Source: Gynuella sp050296195 (lineage in GTDB: Bacteria; Pseudomonadota; Gammaproteobacteria; Pseudomonadales; Natronospirillaceae). From it: a stretch of 64,000 bases of DNA. Below, piece after piece: positions 17,933 through 26,882 of the stretch. The position numbers and the translations under genes are program-made. Where the stretch lies: assembly GCF_050296195.1 (NCBI RefSeq), contig NZ_JBNKRB010000012.1. One strand, written 5' to 3'. Each line of letters starts with the position of its first letter. Within the stretch, counting starts at the first letter, position 1. The notes below the pieces were generated by a model. The model worked only from the letters and a program-made list of their open reading frames with translations, had not been told where the DNA came from and made no database searches.

Positions 17933-18409
17933 TTAGAAGCTTGTACCAACCAAAATTACTTTAAATGTACCAGCTTTACCATATGGGTAATATTCCTCTT
18001 TTAGAATATTAATAAACTCTGACTCTTTCATGCTACCATAACCACAACCCAACGCACTGAGTGCTATAGTGTTTATTGAATAGTCGATTTCACACACCTC
18101 GAAACATTCTCTTAATATAGAACGAACAATCTTTGAGTCTGTTTCATAATCTAAATCTGTCGCAACAACATGGAAAATTCGCTTCCAGGGTACTTGAGAA
18201 ATACCTCCCTCTATAATTGTCCCAACAGGAACTTCGTCGAGGTTAAGCTCTCTCAATTTTCTATCTAGCAATGACTGGATTCCGATTCCATATTCTCGAA
18301 CCAAGGATTTCCCTACACCGCCACTTAGATTAAAATTTTGGTTTGTAGAATAAATCAAAGCATCAGCTTCAAATTTGCTGATATCTGAATTTTCGAACTC
18401 TATTTCCAT
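17933..18409 (-). CDS. Macrodomain (ADP-ribose-binding) protein
   Basis: 158 residues that form one macrodomain: a short first strand with SDISKFEADALIYSTN (cf. the VDAIVNAAN motif), then NLSGGVGKSLVREYG (the GGVDxxIH-like loop), VPVGTIIEGG, HVVATD and IALSALGCGYG. Such proteins bind or hydrolyse ADP-ribose or O-acetyl-ADP-ribose on proteins or nucleic acids. The usual asparagine of the catalytic AN motif is kept as TN, so hydrolase activity is possible. It is flanked on both sides by attC-like sites and is a gene cassette. Confidence 0.85.
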   Translation of the reverse strand: MEIEFENSDISKFEADALIYSTNQNFNLSGGVGKSLVREYGIGIQSLLDRKLRELNLDEVPVGTIIEGGISQVPWKRIFHVVATDLDYETDSKIVRSILRECFEVCEIDYSINTIALSALGCGYGSMKESEFINILKEEYYPYGKAGTFKVILVGTSF

Positions 18410-18424
18410 CGAAATTCCTAGATT

Positions 18425-18503
18425 GCCTAATGCCTAAAAACGGATCGAGCGGAGCGAGACATAAGAGATTCAGCCATAGCGCTCATCCTATAATTTGTTA
18501 AAT
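18425..18503 (-). other. attC-like recombination site
   Basis: Minus-strand reading starts with a perfect RYYYAAC core (ATTTAAC, 18497-18503) and ends AGGCATTAGGC (one base off GTTAGGC). The internal segment around CGGATCGA matches the site at 17864-17928, so the two are related attC copies. It separates the minus-strand macrodomain cassette from the plus-strand methyltransferase. Confidence 0.65.
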
Positions 18504-18600
18504 ACATTGATTTTCTAGCTAATCACTATACCCTGTAGACTCTTCGTTTTGTCATTTATCTCTGATAGCTGGCTGAGCGCTCAATCATTGAGACGGCTAA

Positions 18601-19257
18601 ATGACAAATATTCGCTTATGCTACCAAACTGTTGAGTTTGGAAAAATAGATATCCACCTTTGTACTCTTCGGAATAAACAAGAATTTCACGACCCGGAAG
18701 GGACTGCTGAAGAGCTAGGAATTTCTTCTGCTGCTTGGCCCATTTTCGGAATTGTTTGGCCATCCAGCTTGGTACTGGCTCATCATATTTATAACTATGA
18801 TATTGGCTCCAAAAGAGTTCTAGAAATTGGATGCGGCATTGCCCTCAGTAGTTTACTGCTAAATAAGTTGCACGTAGATATCACGGCAACCGACTATCAC
18901 CCGGAAGTCAAGACTTTTTTAGATAGAAATTCTGAACTTAACGGAGACGCACTCATTCCTTATGAAAGAACCGGATGGGCGGATAATAATGATAGTTTAG
19001 GACGCTTTGATGTGATCATTGGTAGTGACCTATTGTATGAAGATGAGCATATAGGCTTACTCTCTGACTTTATTCAAGAGCATTCAAATCCAAAATGCGA
19101 AGTAATCATTGTCGACCCTGGTCGAGGGAGGAAAAACAAGTTTGCAAAACAACTACTAAAGCTTGGCTATACATCTTCGTACTCAAAACCTGGAAATTCA
19201 GATTATCTAGACAATGACTTTAAAGGCTATATTCTAGAGTTTGTGCGAGCCGAATAA
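18601..19257 (+). CDS. Class I SAM-dependent methyltransferase (METTL21/NNMT-like)
   Basis: 218 residues with a seven-beta-strand methyltransferase core: SAM motif I VLEIGCGIALSS near residue 75, the acidic motif II ATDYHPEV near 98 and the catalytic-loop DVIIGSDLLYEDEH near 140, which is typical of the Methyltransf_16 group that modifies protein lysine or histidine. The N-terminal WPIFGIVWPSS matches that group's WPA/WPS region. It is the only plus-strand gene in the cassette block and is followed directly by an attC-like site. Substrate unknown. Confidence 0.82.
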   Translation: MTNIRLCYQTVEFGKIDIHLCTLRNKQEFHDPEGTAEELGISSAAWPIFGIVWPSSLVLAHHIYNYDIGSKRVLEIGCGIALSSLLLNKLHVDITATDYHPEVKTFLDRNSELNGDALIPYERTGWADNNDSLGRFDVIIGSDLLYEDEHIGLLSDFIQEHSNPKCEVIIVDPGRGRKNKFAKQLLKLGYTSSYSKPGNSDYLDNDFKGYILEFVRAE

Positions 19258-19349
19258 GCATTCGGCGCCAAAAATAAAGAGCGACTGGTACGCAACCTAA
19301 GGAGGTCCAGCGGAACGAAGTGGCGTGATTTTTGGTGTGTTTGTTATGC
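19258..19349 (+). other. attC-like recombination site after the methyltransferase
   Basis: GCATTCGGCGCCAAAAAT at 19258-19275 pairs imperfectly with ATTTTTGGTGTGTTTGTTATGC ending at 19349. The right end carries GTTATGC, a core-like sequence also used in Vibrio repeats. It begins directly after the TAA of the methyltransferase. Confidence 0.6.
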
Positions 19350-19357
19350 ATTTCAAC

Positions 19358-19639
19358 TTAAGCCGACTGAAGTGACGTATCGGGATATTGATTTTTTTCT
19401 CTTTGAATGTTTAGAACCTTAACGAGAGCATCTCGGTAAAAATGCTCGGAATTGTTACCTTTCATTGAGTATAGAAGAGCTGTGTCTTCAGTTGCTTTAT
19501 TGATACGAAACCATTCTTTCACCAGCCCTATCTTCAATTCCCCGCCCGTTTTAAAACGAAGGGCGCTCATGAATCGGTTGTTATAGCCACCGCTCCTAGT
19601 AGCTGCTAGCCACGCAGCTTCGCGCCATCTGGATTGCAT
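19358..19639 (-). CDS. Hypothetical small protein, possibly a cassette remnant
   Basis: A 93-codon frame whose first part overlaps the preceding gene's tail in another frame. The stretch from the internal Met at about 19570 (MSALRFKTGG) to SLQSA reads more like real protein than the beginning does, so a 70-residue product is the safer guess. No family, signal or membrane segment recognised. Confidence 0.3.
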   Translation of the reverse strand: MQSRWREAAWLAATRSGGYNNRFMSALRFKTGGELKIGLVKEWFRINKATEDTALLYSMKGNNSEHFYRDALVKVLNIQREKNQYPDTSLQSA

Positions 19640-19916
19640 GCGCCCTCGTCTGTGCGATTAGGGTAGTATTTTTTTTATATTCGAGATCATAAAATAAAGT
19701 ACCGTGAATCCCCCTAACCTCAACCTTAGGGACGCGCCTCTTCCAGATCTCCGTGAAAACTGGATTTAAAATGCTTTCACTTTCTTTTTCGTATACTTCA
19801 TCGATGAAAGCGATATCGCTACCCTTTGGAAAAATCAGATCAAACTCTTTTTCAGTCGCGCTAAAAATGTCATAAACGCAATTCTCTGCACCATCAATTA
19901 TCTGAATATTCTTCAT
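19596..19916 (-). CDS. Hypothetical cassette-type protein with a probable homopolymer frameshift
   Basis: The frame starts MKNIQIIDGAENCVYDIF and is acidic, about 106 residues, with no membrane segment. At 19669-19676 the coding strand has a run of eight A. With nine, the frame would read KKKYYPNR and stop at 19606 (ending GAKLRG), a more protein-like tail than the TTLIAQTRAHAIQ actually encoded. So the gene carries a one-base deletion, or uses transcriptional slippage at the run. It lies at the right end of the cassette block. The family is not named. Confidence 0.5.
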   Translation of the reverse strand: MKNIQIIDGAENCVYDIFSATEKEFDLIFPKGSDIAFIDEVYEKESESILNPVFTEIWKRRVPKVEVRGIHGTLFYDLEYKKNTTLIAQTRAHAIQMARSCVASSY

Positions 19917-20151
19917 ATCAAATTGTCAGTTTTCCGAATAGTTATAAAAACCTCGATTAAAGGCTAAAACAGATCACTTTGTAAAGTGGGTAACTCGTAC
20001 AGTCACTGCTAACCAGCTAATCCCTGCGAGTTCGATATACTCTCTGGGCATATTGACCCTTTTTCTTAGTGATCTGAAACAGCAACCATAATTACTGTCT
20101 TTTTCATTTTTTCTCTTAGCCAATACTCGTATATTTTAGGATTTTTTTATG

Positions 20152-21474
20152 TTATGACACATTTTTGACCTCAATAATGGCAGCGTCTTTGTTGGCAGCA
20201 TTATCGATTAATCCGTCAATTTTTTTCATGTGTTCGAGCTGGGCCTGGAGTTTCGATGAAAGCTCACTCAACTCAGTGGCAGAGAGGGAAGTTTCTTCCG
20301 CAGATGTTGCCGTAGAGTGAACCACCTTATCAATTTCTGACATCCCCTGATTTACCTGGCTCAATCCCATCGCCTGACTTTTCGATGCATTATCTATTTC
20401 TTCGGTGGTGTTAGAGATAGTTGTCACATGCTTAACAATCTCGCTCAATGCACTCACACATTTTTGCGATATTGCATTTCCCTTTTCGACATTTTCTACC
20501 GATGTCTGAATATACTGCGCTGATTCGCTAGCAGCTGTTGTGCTACGTTCAGCAAGCTTTCTTACTTCATCTGCTACCACAGCAAAACCGCGCCCCATTT
20601 CGCCCGCCCGAGCAGCCTCAATAGAAGCATTAAGTGCAAGTAAGTTAGTCTGAGATGCTATATCATCAATAACATTGATAATGTCTCGAATCGCATCACT
20701 GGAGCGATTAATTACCTGCATCGCTTGTTCAAGTTCTTTTATTTCATCAGATGCCATGGTCGCAGCACGCTGTGCCTCAGACGAAACTGCACTGGCCTTT
20801 GATGCACGCTCAGCATTGTCATTAGCCTGAGCCAGAATCTCAGTGAGTGAGCTACCGACTTGGGTAATAGAGGCCGCTTGCTGAGTTGACCCTACTGTCA
20901 GAGCATGGCTGGCATCATTCAGTTTGTTGGCCCCTGTTGTGAGGTTTTCACTGATGGTATCCATATCTTTGTACACGGCTTTTAGCGCAACCTTTTCTGA
21001 TACTTCCTGCACATATTCAACATGGCCCATCTTGTTGCCATCCAATCCATTGATGTAAAAAGAATCTACACGAAAATCTTTCCCCCACTGGTAAAAGAAA
21101 GTGATCGGTTTACCTTTTCTTAAACAATTCACACCACAGTCTTCGGTGTTGCAGATGTTTGCTCCCCAATTTGAACAATGCTGTCCGAGTACGTCTTTAC
21201 GTTTTACCCCCAGTGGATCGGTAGCAGCTCGATTGACAAACGTCCACTTCATATCCATGTCAGTGACAGAGAGTGGGTTTGGGATAACATCAAGAATCTG
21301 TTCATAAAAGTTGAATTTCTCTTTTGCCAAACGCTCCATTTTTATCACACAACCTAATAAACCCGCCATCGCCACAACTAAAATCATCAAGCTTGTGTTT
21401 TCTATTGCGAATAGCAATGCAACTAATATAGATACAGTATTGATACCTAATACCAGACGGTAATACTTGTTCAT
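20152..21474 (-). CDS. Methyl-accepting chemotaxis protein with PAS-type sensor
   Basis: 440 residues from the ATG at 21474, chosen for the GAGG ribosome site 7 bases before it rather than a start 57 bp upstream. Two adjacent N-terminal membrane segments (about 6-45) are followed by a PAS-like domain (about 60-185) with a cysteine-rich loop (CSNWGANIC, DCGVNC), then the signalling hairpin with the tip ASQTNLLALNASIEAARAGE near 280-300. With almost no periplasmic loop, it should sense from the cytoplasmic side. The cysteine cluster suggests a redox or metal cofactor. Monocistronic, no che genes nearby. Confidence 0.92.
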   Translation of the reverse strand: MNKYYRLVLGINTVSILVALLFAIENTSLMILVVAMAGLLGCVIKMERLAKEKFNFYEQILDVIPNPLSVTDMDMKWTFVNRAATDPLGVKRKDVLGQHCSNWGANICNTEDCGVNCLRKGKPITFFYQWGKDFRVDSFYINGLDGNKMGHVEYVQEVSEKVALKAVYKDMDTISENLTTGANKLNDASHALTVGSTQQAASITQVGSSLTEILAQANDNAERASKASAVSSEAQRAATMASDEIKELEQAMQVINRSSDAIRDIINVIDDIASQTNLLALNASIEAARAGEMGRGFAVVADEVRKLAERSTTAASESAQYIQTSVENVEKGNAISQKCVSALSEIVKHVTTISNTTEEIDNASKSQAMGLSQVNQGMSEIDKVVHSTATSAEETSLSATELSELSSKLQAQLEHMKKIDGLIDNAANKDAAIIEVKNVS

Positions 21475-21600
21475 GTCTTTTCCTCTATCGCCTAATCTCA
21501 CAATAGTCATAGAATTAATAGTAGGCGACATTTACGATAACTAGTAACAATTAGATAAATCGATCAGTCTTTACTAGACATTTAATTGATATGTAATTGA

Positions 21601-21777
21601 ATGTTCCAGCGAGAAGCAATAAATCAACGATTTACTGAAGAATTCAAGATCCAAACTGTCAAACAAGTGACAGAGCAATAGTACTCCGTTACAAACGTAA
21701 GGGAGCGCTTAAGGATGTCCGCGATTCTTCCTGAGCAGCACGTATCCTCACCAGGCATTGTATCGGCAAGTGGTTGA
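21601..21777 (+). pseudogene. Remnant of IS3-family transposase OrfA
   Basis: Plus-strand reading gives RFTEEFKIQTVKQVTEQ, a stop (TAG at 21679-21681), then YSVTNVRERLRMS, which is the start of an IS3-type OrfA helix-turn-helix. A further frame change would recover HCIGKWLK (cf. HSLYKWIK). Only some 55 codons remain, and no OrfB is present. Confidence 0.75.
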
Positions 21778-21916
21778 AAACCTAGCGCTAGGATAACGTT
21801 CAAGGAGTGCTGCACCAGCATAAGGATCAACTCTGGGGGTTTCACCCATAAAACAGATTGGGTGTCGAAAATTGCCGGTATCTTATTCATATTTTGGATT
21901 TAATGACATATTCGGG

Positions 21917-22065
21917 TTAGGGGGCCTCCGAAAAATTGGAATAGTTTTGATGCAGGCGAGTAAGCACCACTCACAACACTGAAATTTACTGGCGTAAATG
22001 AGGATGTGAGACTGGGGCTGACAACGTCCTGCGCGAAAATAGGCCATTTTTCAGAGCTGCCCTAG
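21917..22065. mobile_element. MITE-like or internally deleted IS element
   Basis: A 149-bp segment bounded by imperfect 20-24 bp inverted repeats: TTAGGGGGCCTCCGAAAAAT at the left and ATTTTTCAGAGCTGCCCTAG at the right. There is no coding capacity inside. The termini are related to the joined repeat at 58716-58760. The rest of 21541-22520 holds only the IS3 remnant and no gene that I can support. Confidence 0.6.
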
Positions 22066-22520
22066 AAAATTCTAACGAAGAAATTCGGTTAGCAGTCCCT
22101 CTAACCAGTATCGAATCGGTCATGTACGATGTTACCTTTTACCCTTCCGCATGTGCAGCAAGGTAACAGACATATACTTATATGTCAGACATGTCCTGTA
22201 ACAATCAAGAAAACACTGAAAAATTTCTTCATTCCGTGTCACATGGTCATTCTTTCAATGACAAAAACACACCAAAATAAACACTATTATATAGAAATGA
22301 TTAACCTGAAAACCATGTTTAAAATTTGAAAAACACGACAGCCACAGCGTTTGAAAACATAATAATATCTTTTCATAACACCTCGCTAAAATATGAAAAA
22401 CACTTCTTTGCTTGAAACCCGTCAGAGCTATAGAGTCTCACCGTCCATATAAGCTATCTGGACAATGATGTACCTGGAAGTAAATCAACAACAATTAACA
22501 TACTAATGGAAGACATAATT

Positions 22521-23207
22521 ATGGAGATTTTTAAAGCATTAAAATATCTGATCCCTCTGACTCTTTCTGCACTTCTAGCCTCACAGGCCTCAGCACTTTC
22601 TGTTGCTGAAGAGAATTATAAACTGCAAAACTGCGCAATCACTCCCGATCACGATGAACTGGTTAAATTGGCACTTGAGTTCAACAATACAGATAAACTC
22701 AATAGTTATCTGATTGAAAAATACGGCTGCCCGATGACCACGATCAAGGATGCATATCTTGATGAAATCATATCTAAGTATCCATACAAACAGGTCATCA
22801 TCAATACTGGTAATACCCGCTACGAAGGATTGGAATCCTGCGCTTACCACCCTCAACGGGAAGAGTTTGTTTGCTCCGTCTCTGTTCGCCAGCGCTTTGG
22901 TTTTTCCGGTTATCCTGCAATTGGTGCAGGCTCCAATGAATGGGTGACTATCTGTGTCGACTACGGCGGGGGTATGGAACCGGTGGATACAGCCTCAGTC
23001 CACGTACACAACGAGCAATATGGTAATTCACCCTATTGGTATTACGGAGTGGTGATTCAGGGTAATGAAAAACTACAGCGTCAGGTACAAAAAGGGCAAA
23101 CCCTGAAAGCGAGGGCACTATTGTCATGGGCGACACCGGCCACACACTGCAGGTATCGCCCGGTATGGGGAAATCAAGCGGACTTCCAGATCAAACTGGA
23201 TCCTTAG
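22521..23207 (+). CDS. Secreted protein of unknown function
   Basis: 228 residues from the second ATG (22521), preferred because GGAAG then lies about 10 bases upstream and the signal peptide starts at once. The signal peptide ends at SQASA-LS (about residue 25). The mature part has cysteines in LQNCAI, KYGCPM, ESCAYH, EFVCSV, VTICVD and THCRYR, six in all, compatible with three disulfides in the periplasm or outside. The C-terminal half (QRFGFSGYP, WYYGVVIQGNE) is beta-rich. No family recognised; transcribed alone. Confidence 0.75.
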   Translation: MEIFKALKYLIPLTLSALLASQASALSVAEENYKLQNCAITPDHDELVKLALEFNNTDKLNSYLIEKYGCPMTTIKDAYLDEIISKYPYKQVIINTGNTRYEGLESCAYHPQREEFVCSVSVRQRFGFSGYPAIGAGSNEWVTICVDYGGGMEPVDTASVHVHNEQYGNSPYWYYGVVIQGNEKLQRQVQKGQTLKARALLSWATPATHCRYRPVWGNQADFQIKLDP

Positions 23208-23251
23208 TTAACCAGCACGCCTAGGGTAAAATAAAAAATTGTTCCAAAATT

Positions 23252-23279
23252 CAGGGGTCATACAAATGTATGACCCCTG
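23252..23279. terminator. Perfect 12-bp hairpin after the secreted-protein gene
   Basis: Arms CAGGGGTCATAC and GTATGACCCCTG with a 4-base loop, 45 bp after the stop. The stem is strong but lacks a T-run on either side, so a terminator or a 3'-end processing signal are both possible. Confidence 0.5.
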
Positions 23280-23614
23280 GTATTGAAATACTGGCTCGAT
23301 TTATTCTTAAAGTAGTTATCAAAGTAATTTTGATTGGACTCACACACCTCCTATGCCTGTGTTACACCTGTGTAAAGCGGCAGTCGATCACAAAATACGC
23401 AACCAGCACCATCGCATCAGTTATTACAGCATGACATTTCCATATAATGACCGACTGCTGAGGAGTTGTGGATACAACGGCATTATCGAACCCCTTCAAT
23501 AACAGACATCCGCAATTCTCATTTTCAGCAAAGACCTTGTGCACCATGCGGGAATTATTGTCAGTCAGACAAATAGATGTGCAGAGACCATCAAATCATT
23601 ATGGAGAATACGGA

Positions 23615-24187
23615 GTGAATTTAATTAATAAACTATGCTTGGCAACAGGCCTGCTGATGAGTACCACCACGTTTGCAGCAGAATCATGGATGCTCGATAA
23701 GGAGCTTTCCACTATTTCATTTCAAAGCACCAAAAACGGCGCAGTGGTTGAAAACCATACATTAAAACCCAGCAACGGCAGTATCTCAGACACTGGAAAA
23801 GTGACCGTTAACATTGCCCTGGACAGCGTGCAGACTGGTATTGATATTCGTAATGAAAGGCTCCGGGAAATCCTGTTTCAAACAGCGAAGTTCCCACTGG
23901 CCAGCATTCAGAAAACCATTAACTTAAGCGACTACCCAGAGGGAACCGTCACTATAAAGACCATGGATGCTCAACTGTCACTCCATGGTATGGAAAAGAC
24001 TATTTCTCTGAAACTAGCGGTATTGAAAACCGGCAAGACCATTCAGGTAAGCTCGGTCGAGCCAGTATTACTGAACGCCGCAGACTTTGGTCTGGACGGT
24101 GGGATCAATCAGCTCAAAGACATTGCCAAACTCAACAGCATTGCTCAGATGGTCCCGGTTTCCGTCACACTGGTATTTGAACAATAA
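23615..24187 (+). CDS. YceI-family periplasmic lipocalin-like protein
   Basis: 190 residues from a GTG at 23615, which follows GGAGAATACGGA and begins a clean signal peptide (VNLINKLCLATGLLMSTT, cleaved after TFAA). The mature chain opens WMLDKELSTISFQSTKN and shows the YceI pattern (alternating beta strands, VNIALDSVQTGIDIRNERLRE, LSLHGMEKTISL). YceI proteins are beta-barrels that bind polyisoprenoid or amphiphilic ligands. The usual cytochrome b561 partner is absent. Ligand unknown. Confidence 0.9.
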   Translation: MNLINKLCLATGLLMSTTTFAAESWMLDKELSTISFQSTKNGAVVENHTLKPSNGSISDTGKVTVNIALDSVQTGIDIRNERLREILFQTAKFPLASIQKTINLSDYPEGTVTIKTMDAQLSLHGMEKTISLKLAVLKTGKTIQVSSVEPVLLNAADFGLDGGINQLKDIAKLNSIAQMVPVSVTLVFEQ

Positions 24188-24287
24188 GCCACCTTTTGGG
24201 CAGGTCAGCCTGCCCAAACATCCTTTCTCTTCCCTGATTCAAAAAAAATCCGCATGATTGTCACTGGATAATTTGGCAGGATTTGAC

Positions 24288-25397
24288 ATGAGCAACAGCC
24301 AGAAACTGATATTGATGGGAGGCGGACACACCCACGCACTGGTGTTAAAACACTGGATGGCACACCCCATCGCCAATGTACAAATTACATTGATTTCACC
24401 TCTTTGCCATAGCCCCTATTCAGGTATGCTTCCAGGGCTTCTGGCAGGTCATTACACATTTTCCCAGACCCATATTGACCTGCAGCGGTTGGCCAGCGAC
24501 GCCAACATCGAATTTGTTCAACAGCCCGTCACCGCTATTGATCACTTGCGCCAGCGCATTTATCTGGCCAATGGTCAGCAACATCATTATGACATTGCCT
24601 CAATCAATGTCGGCTCTACACCCAATCCCGAAATTCCCGGCAGCCAACAACATGCCACACCAGTGAAACCGATTGCTGAGTTTCTGCAACACTGGCAACG
24701 CCTGGAAACGGACATCCGGCAACACCCCAATCAGCACATAGCCATTATCGGTGGTGGTGCCGGTAGCATCGAAGTAGCGCTGGCCATGGCCCATGCCCTC
24801 AAAACCTGGGACCCTCAGATCAGTCTGATCACCCGTGCCCGGGACATCCTCTCAGAATACCCTCACAAAGCACGGCAGTTAACCAATGAACGATTGGCAC
24901 TTTACGGTATCACGGTGCTTACCAATATGGGCGTGGATGAAATTTATGCAGATGGCCTGAGTAGCAGCGGACAGAAATACCCATACGACCATATTTTTCT
25001 CTGCACTCAGGCTTCTGCTGCCAACTGGTTTAGACAATCCGGCCTGGCCACCAATCAACATGGCTTTGTCACCGTTAACAATTACCTGCAAACGACCACC
25101 GCCGGAAACCTGTTTGCTGCCGGCGACTGTGCCCACTTCCAGCCGGAACCATTACCTAAAGCCGGAGTTTATGCAGTCAGAGAAGCTGATATCCTGTTTC
25201 ACAATTTGCAGGCTACCTGTCAGGGCACTCACGCACTGAAACCCTATCAGCCGCAGCGTGACTTTCTGAGCCTGCTGGCTATGGGTGATCGCTATGCCAT
25301 TGGTTGCAAATTCGGTCTTACCGTTTCCGGTCAGTGGGTATGGCGATGGAAAGATCATATAGACCGACGTTTTATGGCTCGCTTCAACGCTGGTTGA
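24288..25397 (+). CDS. FAD-dependent pyridine-nucleotide oxidoreductase (NDH-2-like, SelD-associated type)
   Basis: 369 residues from the ATG at 24288, with GGCAGGA about 6 bases before it. It opens LILMGGGHTHALVLKHW, the variant FAD-binding start found in the NADH-dehydrogenase-like domain that is fused to or encoded beside SelD. A second dinucleotide site AIIGGGAGSIEVALAMA lies near 157-173, and the FAD-binding LFAAGDCAHF near 278. It lacks a C-terminal membrane amphipathic tail typical of respiratory NDH-2, and no selD is in view, so its electron acceptor is unknown. Confidence 0.86.
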   Translation: MSNSQKLILMGGGHTHALVLKHWMAHPIANVQITLISPLCHSPYSGMLPGLLAGHYTFSQTHIDLQRLASDANIEFVQQPVTAIDHLRQRIYLANGQQHHYDIASINVGSTPNPEIPGSQQHATPVKPIAEFLQHWQRLETDIRQHPNQHIAIIGGGAGSIEVALAMAHALKTWDPQISLITRARDILSEYPHKARQLTNERLALYGITVLTNMGVDEIYADGLSSSGQKYPYDHIFLCTQASAANWFRQSGLATNQHGFVTVNNYLQTTTAGNLFAAGDCAHFQPEPLPKAGVYAVREADILFHNLQATCQGTHALKPYQPQRDFLSLLAMGDRYAIGCKFGLTVSGQWVWRWKDHIDRRFMARFNAG

Positions 25398-25490
25398 TCG
25401 CTGAAATTCCATGATTTTCAACAACCTGCTAAGCTTGCCGCATCGTCCGTATTACCGGCAAAGTCTAATCCCCCTACCTGAGGAGTCAGC

Positions 25491-25772
25491 ATGCTTGAAG
25501 TAAACAGCTATTTTGATGGCAACGTAAAATCCATTTCGCTACAGACTCGAACACTACCCGCGACCATCGGCGTAATGACGATTGGAGAATATGAATTTTC
25601 CACCAGCAAAAAAGAAACCATCACGGTTGTCAGTGGCGAACTGCTGGTCAAACTACCAGATACAGAGGAATGGGGCACCTATACTAATGGCGCTAAGTTT
25701 ATGGTGGATGCGAACAAGGTTTTCCAGCTCAAGGTCAATGAGGAAACCGCATACTTTTGTACCTACGAATAA
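25491..25772 (+). CDS. ppnP: Pyrimidine/purine nucleoside phosphorylase
   Basis: 93 residues, the full length for PpnP (YaiE, DUF1255). A small cupin with the characteristic SISLQTRTLPATIGVMTIGEYEFSTSKKE order (read across two blocks), GELLVKLPD and the terminal EETAYFCTY. The enzyme splits many nucleosides with phosphate to base and ribose-1-phosphate in the cytosol. GAGGAG lies 8 bases before the ATG. A strong bidirectional terminator overlaps its stop, and it converges on mscS. Confidence 0.95.
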   Translation: MLEVNSYFDGNVKSISLQTRTLPATIGVMTIGEYEFSTSKKETITVVSGELLVKLPDTEEWGTYTNGAKFMVDANKVFQLKVNEETAYFCTYE

Positions 25773-25798
25773 AAAAGGCTCCAGAAGGAGCCTTTTTT
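25771..25798. terminator. Bidirectional intrinsic terminator between ppnP and mscS
   Basis: Twelve-base arms AAAAAAGGCTCC and GGAGCCTTTTTT around AGAA, starting at the ppnP stop. A-tract and T-tract flank the GC stem, so it works for both converging genes. Confidence 0.93.
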
Positions 25799-25805
25799 AT
25801 CACCA

Positions 25806-26621
25806 TCACTGTGCAACCTGATTGATATGCACATCCATTTGTGGAAACGGAATACCAATACCTTGTTCATCAAATTTAAGCTTGATCGTTTCCGTCAGCT
25901 CAAACCGAACTGTCCAGTAATCTGCCGACAATACCCATGGCCGAACCACCAGATTCACCGCCGAATCCGCCAGCTCCAAAACTGCTACGGTATACGCAGG
26001 ATCCTTCAACACTTTCTCGTGATTAGTCAAAATTTCTTCTAAAATTTTCTTGGCCTTCAGCAAATCACTACCGTAGGAAATGCCGACCACCATATCCACC
26101 CGACGAGTAGGCTCAGAAGAATAATTCGTCATGGTGTTACCAAACACAGAAGCATTCGGTACCGTTACCATTTTTGAATCCGGTGTTTTTAATCGCGTAC
26201 TGAAAATAGTAATCTCAGAAACCGAACCGGCAACACCCGCCACCTCGACAAAATCACCGACCTTAAACGGACGAAATAAAATCAACATAACGCCGGCAGC
26301 AAAATGCCCCAGAGAATCTTTCAGTGCCAGGCCAACTGCCAGACCGGCAGCACCTAATAAGGCTACCAATGAGGTGGTATCCACACCCAGCTGGGACATG
26401 GAAACAATGATAACCAACAACATCAAGGCGGCATGGCTGACCGCTGAGAGAAAGTTAATCAGAATCTGATCAATCTTTCCTACTTTCATCATCCGGACCA
26501 ACCCGGCCATCACTAAACTCACCAAAATACGACCAACGATAAACACCAGAATCGCCAACGCAATATTGGTGCCCCATGGCAGGATATAAGTATTCCAGAT
26601 TTGTTCCATATTGAAATTCAT
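25806..26621 (-). CDS. mscS: Small-conductance mechanosensitive channel, MscS family
   Basis: 271 residues from the ATG at 26621, preferred over one five codons upstream because GAGGAG then sits 6 bases before it. Three membrane helices (about 15-40, 57-80, 85-115), the pore helix LLGAAGLAVGLALKDSLGHFAAG and the beta domain FKVGDFVEVAGVAGSV match short MscS channels (E. coli 286 residues). It opens on membrane tension in hypo-osmotic shock. It converges with ppnP, sharing the terminator. Confidence 0.93.
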   Translation of the reverse strand: MNFNMEQIWNTYILPWGTNIALAILVFIVGRILVSLVMAGLVRMMKVGKIDQILINFLSAVSHAALMLLVIIVSMSQLGVDTTSLVALLGAAGLAVGLALKDSLGHFAAGVMLILFRPFKVGDFVEVAGVAGSVSEITIFSTRLKTPDSKMVTVPNASVFGNTMTNYSSEPTRRVDMVVGISYGSDLLKAKKILEEILTNHEKVLKDPAYTVAVLELADSAVNLVVRPWVLSADYWTVRFELTETIKLKFDEQGIGIPFPQMDVHINQVAQ

Positions 26622-26882
26622 TCGATTGCTCCTCATGAGAATGGGTCAACAGACTTATTGTTCTGATGCGAACATAATATGCCGGTAATGTACGTTTAAA
26701 TCCCCAATAACATCAGCCAGAATATCAACATAGATTAACAATTCAATGACATTTTTTTGCAATAAAGAACAATTGACTTGCCAGACTCGGCTGACTGTTC
26801 ACAACTGGCGAAAATCACTTCACTGCGGATACACCTCACTCATATCTGCCAACAACCTGACATTTTTTTAATAGTGAACTCT

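Noticed and set aside
21624..21890. An 88-codon minus-strand frame
   Set aside because: It is antisense to the IS3 orfA relic, which explains the sequence better.
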